Notes: generated by a model not told the origin, from the letters alone. A DNA stretch of 7,197 nt from Pseudohongiella sp. (GCA_030652635.1 JAUSPW010000281.1:1-7197); one strand, 5' to 3'; counted from the first letter of the stretch, positions 1-7,098 are shown. Numbers and translations: made by a program.

Positions 1-99
1 TGCAACATGATTTCATTTCACCTGTCCAGAACTATCCGGCTTAATCCCGAATAGTCCAGTTATCGTGTTTTATCCCTGTGAGTTATCTAGTCTTGTTTC
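1..99 (+). other. Interrupted upstream part of the glycosyltransferase gene (possible insertion at about 28-99)
   Basis: This stretch should encode the middle of the glycosyltransferase but does not do so openly. In the frame of the downstream gene there are stops at 52-54, 79-81 and 88-90. Bases 10-27 in that same frame read I-S-F-H-L-S. Family members usually have a strand of the type F-H-L-S-V-L-G-Q-x-F-R here, and the downstream frame resumes at base 100 with M-L-G-Q-R-F-R. Joining the two gives a normal-looking family segment, which implies about 72 extra bases (28-99), a multiple of three. The flanking match is only about six residues, so chance is possible. A remnant, an assembly artefact or a short insertion would all fit. 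Confidence 0.4.
31..55. repeat. Imperfect inverted repeat within the interrupting segment
   Basis: ACTATCCGG (31-39) and CCGAATAGT (47-55) form a nine-base inverted repeat with one mismatch and a seven-base loop. Read on the minus strand the mismatch becomes a G-U wobble, so the hairpin is slightly better there. No T-run follows on either side, so it is not a typical terminator. A direct repeat AGTTATC lies just downstream at 58-64 and 81-87. Its role is unknown. Confidence 0.4.
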
Positions 100-552
100 A
101 TGCTTGGACAACGTTTTCGAAGCCGCCCCCCCGCGTTTGAGCAGATTGATGCACTGCTCAGCAGCTATTACCGGGAGTATGCAATCGAACCTGGCATCAA
201 CCACTTTGTTGAGGCGCGTCCTGACTACGAGCATTTGTTGTTACAGGCCGATATTGTTTTGTCCACTGCTTTGCATGATTTCCAAGGCTTGTCCATGTTG
301 GAAGCGGCCGCCCTGGGCTGTTACCCGGTTGCACCAAACGCGCTTGCTTACCCTGAGTACCTTAAGCATGCCGGCCTGTATACTGTCGTTGGACGCACGT
401 TGGCTAAGCAGGCCAGTGGTGCGGCGGATTGTATTCTGGCCTATGCCAGGCAACGGGATCATTACCGGCATCAGCATGGCCTTGACGCATTAAGCGCCAG
501 TGCATTGCTGACAAAATGGCAACAAACCTTCACAGCGCTGTTCAAATCCTGA
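100..552 (+). CDS. C-terminal part of a tRNA-queuosine alpha-mannosyltransferase-like glycosyltransferase (DUF3524/QTMAN family), probably a broken gene
   Basis: The 150 residues match the C-terminal GT-B nucleotide-sugar-binding half of the DUF3524 family, whose animal member GTDC1/QTMAN puts mannose on queuosine in tRNA-Asp. The clearest signature is residues 50-69, with A-D-I-V-L-S-T-A-L-H-D-F-Q-G-L followed by M-L-E-A, then G-C-Y-P (73-76) and Y-P-E (84-86). D60 and E68 occupy the places of the EX7E motif of GT4-type enzymes. Whole members are roughly 350-400 residues, so the N-terminal two thirds, including the other Rossmann domain, is absent from this frame. The ATG at 100 has no visible Shine-Dalgarno sequence and probably corresponds to an internal methionine of the ancestral protein. 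The family call is firm from the motifs; the bacterial substrate (queuosine-tRNA) is inferred from the family. The fragment alone is unlikely to be active. Confidence 0.75.
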   Translation: MLGQRFRSRPPAFEQIDALLSSYYREYAIEPGINHFVEARPDYEHLLLQADIVLSTALHDFQGLSMLEAAALGCYPVAPNALAYPEYLKHAGLYTVVGRTLAKQASGAADCILAYARQRDHYRHQHGLDALSASALLTKWQQTFTALFKS

Positions 553-660
553 TTTGTGATAGACAAGGCGGGCGCACAACTAAAACTGCTTGTCCTTGCA
601 ACTGTGCAGCGGCTAAAGTTCCGCGCATGATTTTGGTTTTACCGACTTAATGGAGTAAGT

Positions 661-1803
661 ATGCTCAATCAACCACCACGTTCTGCAGCAAATTGTTCTG
701 TGCGGGCATCCATTCACAGAGTGCAGCGTGTGCTCGGCCGCTCGATTCTTGCAGGTGTACTCCTGCTGTCGTCGCAGTGTGTTTTGCATGCACAACAGAC
801 CCCGCCTGACAGCAACACAGAGGCTGCCGAAACACAACAGCCCAACGACGCCGCGTTTGTCAGCTGGTTGGCTGAGTTCCGCACCGATGCGCTGGCACGG
901 GGTATCAGCGCTGAAACACTGGACCGTGTCTTACCTACCATCAATCAGGAACGACAGGTGGTTCAAGCCGATCGCAATCAGGCTGAGTTTGTAAACACCT
1001 ATGCCAATTATCTGCAACGGGTGAACACCGCCCGCATCGAAGCTGGCAAGCGCCTGATGCAGGAACATGGCAGCATGATCCGCGAGGTGTCTGCCCATTA
1101 TGGTGTGCAGCCGCGCTTTGTTGTTGCGATTATGGGTCTTGAAAGTAATTACGGCGCCTTCCCCATTACACAGCCACTGTTCAGCGTGATTGCAACGCTG
1201 GCGTTTGATGGCCGTCGCGGAGAGTTATTCCGCAATGAGCTATTTGCAGCGCTTGAAATTGTTGATCGCGGGCTGGCCACGCCGGACATGATGAAAAGCT
1301 CATGGGCAGGCGCACTTGGCATCATCCAGTTCACGCCCAGCAGTTTTTTACGTCTGGCCGTGGATCATGATCAGGACGGAAAAATTGATTTGTGGAGCAT
1401 GGGGCCAGATGTTATTGCCTCGGTTGCCAATTACTTGAAGTCCCATGGCTGGCAGCAGGATCAAACCTGGGGGCGAGTGGTCAGTTTGCCACCGGGTGGA
1501 GAGCAATCTTTGCAGGCACCGCAAGACGCCGGACTGGCACCCGATGCAGCGTGTCGATCGTTTACCACCACCGGAGCATGGCGTTCCTTGAGTGATTGGC
1601 AGGACCTGGGCGTCAGGCGCGCCAATGGCAGCAATTTACCCACACGTAATTTGTCGGCAGCACTGTTGATTGGTGATGAAGGTGACGACAAGGGTTATCT
1701 GGTTTATCGCAACTTCTGCTCAATCATGCGCTACAACCCGGCATTCCGTTACGCGCTGTCAGTCAGTCTGCTGGCTGATGCCCTTGATGACATTCAGGAT
1801 TGA
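661..1803 (+). CDS. Lytic murein transglycosylase, MltB family (GH103), periplasmic
   Basis: This 380-residue enzyme should cleave the MurNAc-GlcNAc bond of peptidoglycan to leave 1,6-anhydro-MurNAc ends. Residues 28-44 are a signal-peptide core ending V-L-H-A, with likely signal peptidase I cleavage after A44. The sequence before C40 (S-S-Q) is not a good lipobox, so it is probably soluble, unlike E. coli MltB. The catalytic glutamate is E161 in G-L-E-S-N-Y-G (159-165). Residues 214-230 hold the S-W-A-G-A-L-G...Q-F-T-P-S-S-F-L motif, where T225 replaces the usual methionine. D235-W245 (D-x-D-x-D-G-x-I-D-L-W) is the EF-hand-like calcium loop of the family. The C-terminus follows the MltB_2 type, and no peptidoglycan-binding domain is attached. 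The start is supported by GGAG at 652-655. It lies 108 bases after the glycosyltransferase fragment and converges on the MltD-like gene. The only cysteines of the mature protein are C298 and C353, a possible disulfide. Confidence 0.93.
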   Translation: MLNQPPRSAANCSVRASIHRVQRVLGRSILAGVLLLSSQCVLHAQQTPPDSNTEAAETQQPNDAAFVSWLAEFRTDALARGISAETLDRVLPTINQERQVVQADRNQAEFVNTYANYLQRVNTARIEAGKRLMQEHGSMIREVSAHYGVQPRFVVAIMGLESNYGAFPITQPLFSVIATLAFDGRRGELFRNELFAALEIVDRGLATPDMMKSSWAGALGIIQFTPSSFLRLAVDHDQDGKIDLWSMGPDVIASVANYLKSHGWQQDQTWGRVVSLPPGGEQSLQAPQDAGLAPDAACRSFTTTGAWRSLSDWQDLGVRRANGSNLPTRNLSAALLIGDEGDDKGYLVYRNFCSIMRYNPAFRYALSVSLLADALDDIQD

Positions 1804-1808
1804 CGAAT

Positions 1809-1837
1809 TTGGCGGCGCCGAACTCAGGCGCCGTCAA
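1809..1837. terminator. GC-rich hairpin between the convergent transglycosylase genes, possible shared terminator
   Basis: TTGGCGGCGCC (1809-1819) and GGCGCCGTCAA (1827-1837) pair over eleven bases around a seven-base loop, with a single G-U wobble on the plus-strand RNA (an A-C mismatch on the minus strand). It starts five bases after the MltB-like stop, and its loop contains the stop codon of the minus-strand gene (1824-1826). No T-run follows on either strand, so it may slow or end transcription from both sides, or protect 3' ends, rather than act as a canonical intrinsic terminator. Confidence 0.55.
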
Positions 1838-3962
1838 CTCTCGCCACAATTGGAAATACAATGGTTTGACCAACACGCACACGCGTGAAGTCAAGATCGG
1901 GGTTGTATTGACGCAGCAACCACAAAGGCACTGAGTAGCGCTGACGAGCAAGTACGTCGATGCTTTCGTTAGCGGCCAGCTGATGCCGGTTTACATCGGC
2001 AATACGATACTGGCGGAAAAAACTCTCTTGCGCAGCCAGGTGAAACTGGCGACGACGCAATTCAAACTCATCACTTACCACCTGTGACGGCAATTTAAAA
2101 CGCTGTCCAACAATCAGGGACTGGCTGGCACGCATATTATTTGCAGTCCGTAGGGCCTGCACACTGGTGCCGGCCCATTCAGAAAGATGCCCAAGGGTCT
2201 CGGAAGCCTGAATCTCGACAGTATTGTCAGCGGCGACTGCATAATCCGCTGGGTCAGTCGATAAGGCCTGTGCGGCCAGCTCATTACTGACACCCACATT
2301 TTCAACCGTTTCAACGGCGATTTCAGTTGGAACAGACTCCGGCACAGGCGTAGCCACCGGCACATCCACTGCGTCGCGATAGGCTGCTGCCAATACCCGG
2401 GCATCACCCTCTGCAGGCAAACGCAATTGCTGCCCGACAGCCAGGCGATCTGGATTACTCAAACCGTTCACTCGCAGAATATCGGTCTCACTGACGCGAT
2501 AACGACGTGCGATTGAGGAAATGGTATCCCCCGGCCGGACGGCATACGCGGCACCGGGGACCACAGGCGCCGGTTCTGCCGCCGCCAGTGTTTGCGTAAT
2601 CATATTGGTGTCATGTGGCAGCAATAACTGTTGGCCGACGCGAATACGGTGTGCATCGGTCAACTGATTGAGTGACACCAACTGGGCAACCGAGGTATTA
2701 AAACGGGTAGCAATGCCGGACAGACTGTCACCACGCTGAATGGTGTAATTCACATCAGGTGTCTGAAACGCATACAGTTGACCGCTTGGGATACGATTGA
2801 CCAGTGACGCCAAAGACCCATTGATTGAATGCTTCTGAATTTTGAGTTTGTAACCTTTAGGGATGCGTTTTCCGCCCTCCCACACCACTGGGCGCAGCGC
2901 TGGATTGTCAAACTTGAGCTGCTCCATGGTGACACCCAGACTGCCTGCCAGCACATCAGCCTCAACATACGCTTGCAGTTCCATTTCCTCATACTCAGGC
3001 GCAGGATCGAGGTGTAGCAGTCCAAACAAGGCCTGCGCCTGACGCTCCAGATCCAGCACGGCCAGAAACTGCGGGTAAAAATTGCGTCCGGCAAAACCGA
3101 ACGATGCGCCTTTGTAGCGCAGAATAATCTGCCCGATATCGTCAGTACCCAATTCGCGTTTGGCGCGTGCCAGACCGCCAGCTCCATGATTGTAGGCTGT
3201 TAATGCCAGCGGCCAACTGCCCAGCAGACTGTAGTTATATTCCAGCAGGCTCATGGCCGCGTAAGTCGCGGCGTAAGGATCCATTCGTTCGTCAACAATA
3301 TGATCAATCCGCATAAATCGTTGACCAGTGGAGCGGATAAATTGCCACATGCCGGCGGCATTGGCGTGTGAATACGCCCCCGGATGAAAAGATGATTCAA
3401 CGTGCGGCAAGGCACCGAGTTCAACCGGCAGACCACGCTCACGGGCAACTCGTTCAATATGTTCACGGTAAGCGCCGGACCGAATAAGCCCCTCTACAAA
3501 CCGATCAGACTGCCCGAGCTGGAAACGCACATTGGTAACGGCTGCCGCCAGACGGGTATTACTGACACTCGGGCCACCCCAGGCATCGAGCACTTCCTGC
3601 TGCGTCAGCGTCAGCCCCGTGCGCTTGCCACTGGCCAGAATTTGCAGGTCTTCCTGTATACGGCGACGGAACCCCTCAATCTGCTCACGGTTAAAATCAA
3701 CGCGCCGGTAAATCACCGACAAATCCTCGGCATCGTGCAAAAACCCGCTATCGGTATCAACTTCGGTATATACACGCGTCCAGAATTTGATAGCCGGTTC
3801 GATTTCTGGTGGGCGGGGAAATAAGGGATTACGATCAGTGTTGTATAACGAAGGTGTATCCTGAGCGATGGACTTTGCACCAAAAGTAAAGGTAAAAGCG
3901 AATAAAAACAGTATGATAAAGAAGAGACTGACACCACGTAGGCTTATTTTTACTGAGCTCAT
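1824..3962 (-). CDS. MltD-like membrane-bound lytic transglycosylase (GH23 SLT domain) with multiple LysM modules
   Basis: This 712-residue protein should be an envelope lytic transglycosylase that makes 1,6-anhydro-MurNAc ends. Residues 10-28 are strongly hydrophobic and act as a signal peptide or membrane anchor; there is no lipobox cysteine, unlike E. coli MltD. An N-terminal region (about 57-170) precedes the SLT domain (about 175-305). The catalytic glutamate is E189 in L-P-H-V-E-S-S-F, followed by A-A-G-M-W-Q-F-I (202-209), A-Y-N-H-G-A-G-G (256-263) and N-F-Y-P-Q-F-L-A (294-301). A degenerate LysM-like segment follows (about 328-376), then clear LysM modules at 405-449 and 473-516, a divergent one at 582-625, and another LysM-like segment at 659-704. 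A P/A/V/E-rich linker covers about 520-580. E. coli MltD has 452 residues, so this is much longer. The ATG at 3962 is the only methionine near the hydrophobic segment; its ribosome site is weak. It is transcribed divergently from panP. Confidence 0.92.
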   Translation of the reverse strand: MSSVKISLRGVSLFFIILFLFAFTFTFGAKSIAQDTPSLYNTDRNPLFPRPPEIEPAIKFWTRVYTEVDTDSGFLHDAEDLSVIYRRVDFNREQIEGFRRRIQEDLQILASGKRTGLTLTQQEVLDAWGGPSVSNTRLAAAVTNVRFQLGQSDRFVEGLIRSGAYREHIERVARERGLPVELGALPHVESSFHPGAYSHANAAGMWQFIRSTGQRFMRIDHIVDERMDPYAATYAAMSLLEYNYSLLGSWPLALTAYNHGAGGLARAKRELGTDDIGQIILRYKGASFGFAGRNFYPQFLAVLDLERQAQALFGLLHLDPAPEYEEMELQAYVEADVLAGSLGVTMEQLKFDNPALRPVVWEGGKRIPKGYKLKIQKHSINGSLASLVNRIPSGQLYAFQTPDVNYTIQRGDSLSGIATRFNTSVAQLVSLNQLTDAHRIRVGQQLLLPHDTNMITQTLAAAEPAPVVPGAAYAVRPGDTISSIARRYRVSETDILRVNGLSNPDRLAVGQQLRLPAEGDARVLAAAYRDAVDVPVATPVPESVPTEIAVETVENVGVSNELAAQALSTDPADYAVAADNTVEIQASETLGHLSEWAGTSVQALRTANNMRASQSLIVGQRFKLPSQVVSDEFELRRRQFHLAAQESFFRQYRIADVNRHQLAANESIDVLARQRYSVPLWLLRQYNPDLDFTRVRVGQTIVFPIVARVDGA

Positions 3963-4012
3963 AGTCAGACTGATCCGGACAAACCAAAGGAGGAATAAAA
4001 AGTTGTGGAGTG

Positions 4013-4041
4013 ATCTTGCCTTTGCTCTCCCGCAGTGTCAA
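4013..4041 (-). promoter_or_regulatory. Candidate sigma-70 promoter for the MltD-like gene
   Basis: On the minus strand TTGACA (plus-strand bases 4036-4041) matches the -35 consensus exactly. It is followed after 17 bases by CAAGAT (4013-4018), a weak -10 with three of six consensus bases. Transcription would start about 45 bases before the start codon at 3962. The perfect -35 and the spacing support the call; the poor -10 lowers it and suggests either an activator or chance. Confidence 0.4.
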
Positions 4042-4059
4042 CTAGACTCGGGATTTCGC

Positions 4060-4074
4060 TTGTACAACATACAA
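4060..4074. promoter_or_regulatory. Short palindrome TTGTA-N5-TACAA upstream of panP, possible operator
   Basis: TTGTA (4060-4064) and TACAA (4070-4074) are an exact inverted repeat around CAACA. The spacing of half-site centres, about ten bases, is that of one DNA turn, as in sites for dimeric regulators. It overlaps the -35 position of the panP promoter candidate and lies about 20 bases upstream of the -35 of the divergent gene, so one protein bound here could affect both. No regulator is identified; a palindrome this short can occur by chance. Confidence 0.3.
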
Positions 4075-4090
4075 AGACTTACTCTATACT
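4060..4090 (+). promoter_or_regulatory. Candidate promoter for panP
   Basis: TATACT (4085-4090) is a good -10 match (five of six). The only -35-like hexamer upstream, TTGTAC (4060-4065), matches three of six with a long 19-base spacer. Transcription would start near 4097, leaving a leader of about 24 bases before the ATG at 4121. The -10 is the stronger evidence. Confidence 0.4.
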
Positions 4091-4120
4091 GCGCTCCCCG
4101 TTTCCGGATGAGCATCTCTG

Positions 4121-5764
4121 ATGAGCGAGAATAAAAAACTGGCGAAGGCCAGCCTCGAGTCTCTGTATCGCATTTTCACCGTACCAGAAGCTCCGGAATC
4201 CACTTTAGGACGCATTGACCAATCGATCTCCCAGAACCTGACCGGGTTTCTGCAGGAGCATATTGTTGCTGCCGAGCGCAGTTTGGCCGACATCGAGCGC
4301 GATTTTTCCGACCCGCATATCCCGGAACAACCCACGTTTGTCTCCGACCAGATTCAGTTTGTGCTGGACAAACTGGTCGCCCAGTCAGTGCACATCTCTG
4401 CGCCCAGTTTTGTCGGGCATATGGCATCGGCTTTGCCTTATTTCATGTTGCCGCTGTCGCGCATCATGATGGCCTTGAATCAGAATCTGGTTAAGGTAGA
4501 AACCTCCAAGGCGTTTACGCCAATGGAGCGTCAGGTGATTGGCATGATCCACCACTTGATTTACCAGCAGGATGATGACTTTTACAGCAAATGGATGCAT
4601 GACCGGGCCTATGCGCTGGGCAGCTTCTGCTCGGGCGGCACCATCGCCAACCTGACCGCACTGTGGGCGGCGCGCAACAATGTCCTCGCCCCGCGCGAGG
4701 GATTTGCTGGCATCGGGCAGGAAGGCCTGATGGCAGGCATGCAACACTACGGCTACAACGGACTCGCGGTGGTAGTGTCAGAGCGTGGTCATTACTCGCT
4801 GGGCAAAGCCGCAGACATTCTGGGTATTGGCCGACGCTCGTTGATCCCGGTGGAAACTGACGCGCATAACAAGGTGCGGACGGATTTGCTGGCACGCAAA
4901 TGTGACGAACTTGCCGCCAAAAATATCAAAGTGATGGCCCTGGTCGGGATCGTTGGCACCTCTGAAACGGGCAGTGTAGATCCACTGAATGTTATTGCTG
5001 ACATTGCTCAGGAGCGCCAGATTCACTTCCATGTGGACTCTGCATGGGGCGGACCCACTTTATTCTCAAACACTTACCGGCCACTTTTAAAAGGCATCGA
5101 ACGTGCTGACTCCGTTACGCTGGATGCTCATAAACAACTTTATGTGCCCATGGGCGCAGGCATCTGTGTGTTCAAGCGCCCTGAGACGCTGTCCAATGTT
5201 GAGCACCACGCGGAATACATTATTCGCAAAGGCTCCAAAGACCTGGGCAGCCATACGGTGGAAGGTTCTCGCCCGGGCATGGCAATTCTGGTGCACTCCG
5301 GGTTGCACATCATCGGTCGTCAGGGTTACGAGTTATTGATTGACCAGGGCATTCAGAAAGCCCGTAGTTTTGCGGAAATGATCAAGGCCAATGCCGACTT
5401 TGAACTGATCAGCGAACCGGAACTGAACATTCTCACCTACCGCTATGTACCCGCGGATATTCAACGTGCCTTGCTCGATGCACCGCCAAGTTTGCGCAGT
5501 GAGGTCAACGACCAGTTGAATGTGCTGACCAAGCGCATTCAGAAAACGCAACGTGGTCATGGCCGTTCATTTGTGTCACGCACCAAGTTGAATCCGGTTA
5601 AATACGGGCGTGATCCGGTGATTGTGTTCAGAACCGTGCTGGCAAACCCGCTGACAACCATAGAGATTCTGCGCGACATGCTGATTGAGCAGCAGGAGAT
5701 TGTGAAGGAGCCGCAGATTCAAAGTTTGATCAAACAAATACGCAATACGTTTTGTGGTTGCTGA
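4121..5764 (+). CDS. panP: PLP-dependent aspartate 1-decarboxylase PanP (group II decarboxylase)
   Basis: This 547-residue enzyme most likely decarboxylates L-aspartate to beta-alanine for pantothenate and coenzyme A synthesis in the cytoplasm. It replaces the pyruvoyl enzyme PanD in many gammaproteobacteria. Fold-type I landmarks are clear: S-G-G-T (171-174) for phosphate binding, H224 in E-R-G-H-Y-S as the residue stacking on the cofactor ring, D306 in H-V-D-S-A-W-G-G contacting the pyridine nitrogen, and K338 in D-A-H-K-Q-L-Y-V-P-M-G as the Schiff-base lysine. Length and the N-terminal segment (S-L-E-S-L-Y-R-I-F, 11-19) fit the PanP family better than glutamate or tyrosine decarboxylases, but substrate cannot be proved from sequence. 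The ATG has only a weak GGAT (4106-4109) upstream. The protein ends in the unusual tail C-G-C. It stands alone: no panB or panC is in the window. Confidence 0.88.
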   Translation: MSENKKLAKASLESLYRIFTVPEAPESTLGRIDQSISQNLTGFLQEHIVAAERSLADIERDFSDPHIPEQPTFVSDQIQFVLDKLVAQSVHISAPSFVGHMASALPYFMLPLSRIMMALNQNLVKVETSKAFTPMERQVIGMIHHLIYQQDDDFYSKWMHDRAYALGSFCSGGTIANLTALWAARNNVLAPREGFAGIGQEGLMAGMQHYGYNGLAVVVSERGHYSLGKAADILGIGRRSLIPVETDAHNKVRTDLLARKCDELAAKNIKVMALVGIVGTSETGSVDPLNVIADIAQERQIHFHVDSAWGGPTLFSNTYRPLLKGIERADSVTLDAHKQLYVPMGAGICVFKRPETLSNVEHHAEYIIRKGSKDLGSHTVEGSRPGMAILVHSGLHIIGRQGYELLIDQGIQKARSFAEMIKANADFELISEPELNILTYRYVPADIQRALLDAPPSLRSEVNDQLNVLTKRIQKTQRGHGRSFVSRTKLNPVKYGRDPVIVFRTVLANPLTTIEILRDMLIEQQEIVKEPQIQSLIKQIRNTFCGC

Positions 5765-5868
5765 CTACGGCGATATTTCAGGGTGCTGAATCTCACCTTG
5801 AACTACGCCCGGCCACTGTCGGATTGTTCCTGAAGACGACGCTGGTGGGGCGTGTACCGGACAACCCA

Positions 5869-7098
5869 TCAAAGTGAGAGTCTGAGACTGAGTACAGAAT
5901 TAGCCTGTTGAGCGTCAAACATCGGAAAAGCCAAACTTTTCTCAGTCTGCGAAAAAACATTTGTTGTCAAAAGCATTTCGGCATGCGCAGTAATTTGCCA
6001 GGCAAGCTCTACGTCCAATTCATAACGATCAATCAGCAATGGGGCGTTCTCTACCTTGGTCCGACTGAAACTTGGACCCACTCTCAGGTATAGATTCTGA
6101 AATAACGACCACGCACCACCCAAAAAGATATTCTCGTCAAAGATACCACCTGAAGCAGGTATATTGGTTTCGTGGAATCGTCGGTTGGCAGCAAACACCA
6201 GCGCAAGCTTGTCACTCACCGCATAATTTACGATAGCGCTTCCGACCCAGGCGTTTTTGATATCTGGGATGCTTGCACTTCTGAACCGTTGCGAAAACTG
6301 GAATACATCCACATCGCCAGAAAATTTACCCACTTCATATTCGGCACCAATGCCATACCGATTTTCGTCGGAATTTCGCTCTGCCAAAGATGGCATTGAA
6401 CTGGATTCATAACGAACCGACTGCGTGCCACCAAACACAAACACCCTGCCCCAGCTCACAGTCTGGCCAGCCAGCACAATATAGTCCCGCTCCGATCTGT
6501 CGAGCGAGTCATTCTGGAAACCGGTCGAGCTGATGGATTCAATCTTGTCATTGCGAGCCATGACATTGGTAAAGAATCGGGTATTGTCAAATTCGAATAT
6601 TGCTTCAGTTCTCAGGTTTTTTTCCAGACCACTGGTAAAGCTGTTGAGCTGTTCAGACTGAGTTTTGCCCAATACATCCTCTTCATCAATCAGCAATAAG
6701 CGCAGATTGGTGAGCTCAGAGGTAACAAATCGGCCAAAAACTGTTGCTCTGGTCGCATCCAGATCCATGTCCTGATAAGCATCGTCACGAAAATCCTGTG
6801 AGTAATGCTCCAGAGTGCCAATCAACAGGTGACGTTCACCGCTCGAGGTCAATGTTGACGAGAGCGTCACTTGTGACGATTCCGACCCCAGATGACTTGC
6901 ATCACGATAGACATTGTTTGTTGTCATCAAACCGGCGGTCACATCGGCATCCAGATGCAGGGACCCAAGGGCCTTGCCTGAGGGCTGAGGAAAACCCTCA
7001 GGAACCGGGATGTCTTCGAATAACACATTTTGTGCAATCACACTTTGTGCGAGACAAGCCAGCAGTGGCACAACGACAACGTTGAGGGTTGTTTTCAT
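5869..7098 (-). CDS. Exported outer-membrane beta-barrel protein of unknown function (BBP2_2-like)
   Basis: I do not recognise a specific function. The 409-residue protein begins M-K-T-T-L-N, followed by a short hydrophobic core and V-I-A before Q-N, a signal peptidase I site after A22. The mature part has no hydrophobic helix and consists of alternating polar/hydrophobic segments separated by acidic, N/S-rich turns, ending in L-S-L-R-L-S-L, all as in a beta-barrel. The early segment T-A-G-L-M-T-T-N-N-V-Y-R-D, then S-E-S-S-Q-V-T-L-S-S, resembles the start of the putative porin family BBP2_2 (PF10082), whose members are sometimes linked to exopolysaccharide loci; no such genes are visible here. 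The start was set at ATG 7098, since an in-frame TTG at 7122 would only add eight polar residues before the signal peptide and has no ribosome site. It converges on panP with a 104-base gap lacking a clear terminator. Confidence 0.75.
   Translation of the reverse strand: MKTTLNVVVVPLLACLAQSVIAQNVLFEDIPVPEGFPQPSGKALGSLHLDADVTAGLMTTNNVYRDASHLGSESSQVTLSSTLTSSGERHLLIGTLEHYSQDFRDDAYQDMDLDATRATVFGRFVTSELTNLRLLLIDEEDVLGKTQSEQLNSFTSGLEKNLRTEAIFEFDNTRFFTNVMARNDKIESISSTGFQNDSLDRSERDYIVLAGQTVSWGRVFVFGGTQSVRYESSSMPSLAERNSDENRYGIGAEYEVGKFSGDVDVFQFSQRFRSASIPDIKNAWVGSAIVNYAVSDKLALVFAANRRFHETNIPASGGIFDENIFLGGAWSLFQNLYLRVGPSFSRTKVENAPLLIDRYELDVELAWQITAHAEMLLTTNVFSQTEKSLAFPMFDAQQANSVLSLRLSL

Noticed and set aside
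65..493. 142-codon open frame on the plus strand
   Set aside because: It overlaps the glycosyltransferase in another frame; the glycosyltransferase frame carries the conserved motifs.
562..594. Inverted repeat GACAAG / CTTGTC after the glycosyltransferase fragment
   Set aside because: Only six paired bases around a 21-base loop and no T-run, so not a credible terminator.
3402..3824. 140-codon open frame on the plus strand
   Set aside because: It lies wholly antisense to the catalytic part of the MltD-like gene, whose motifs are unmistakable, and its translation shows no recognisable domain.
5782..5797. Possible hairpin GGTG/CACC after panP
   Set aside because: Four-base stem with an eight-base loop and no T-run; too weak to call a terminator.
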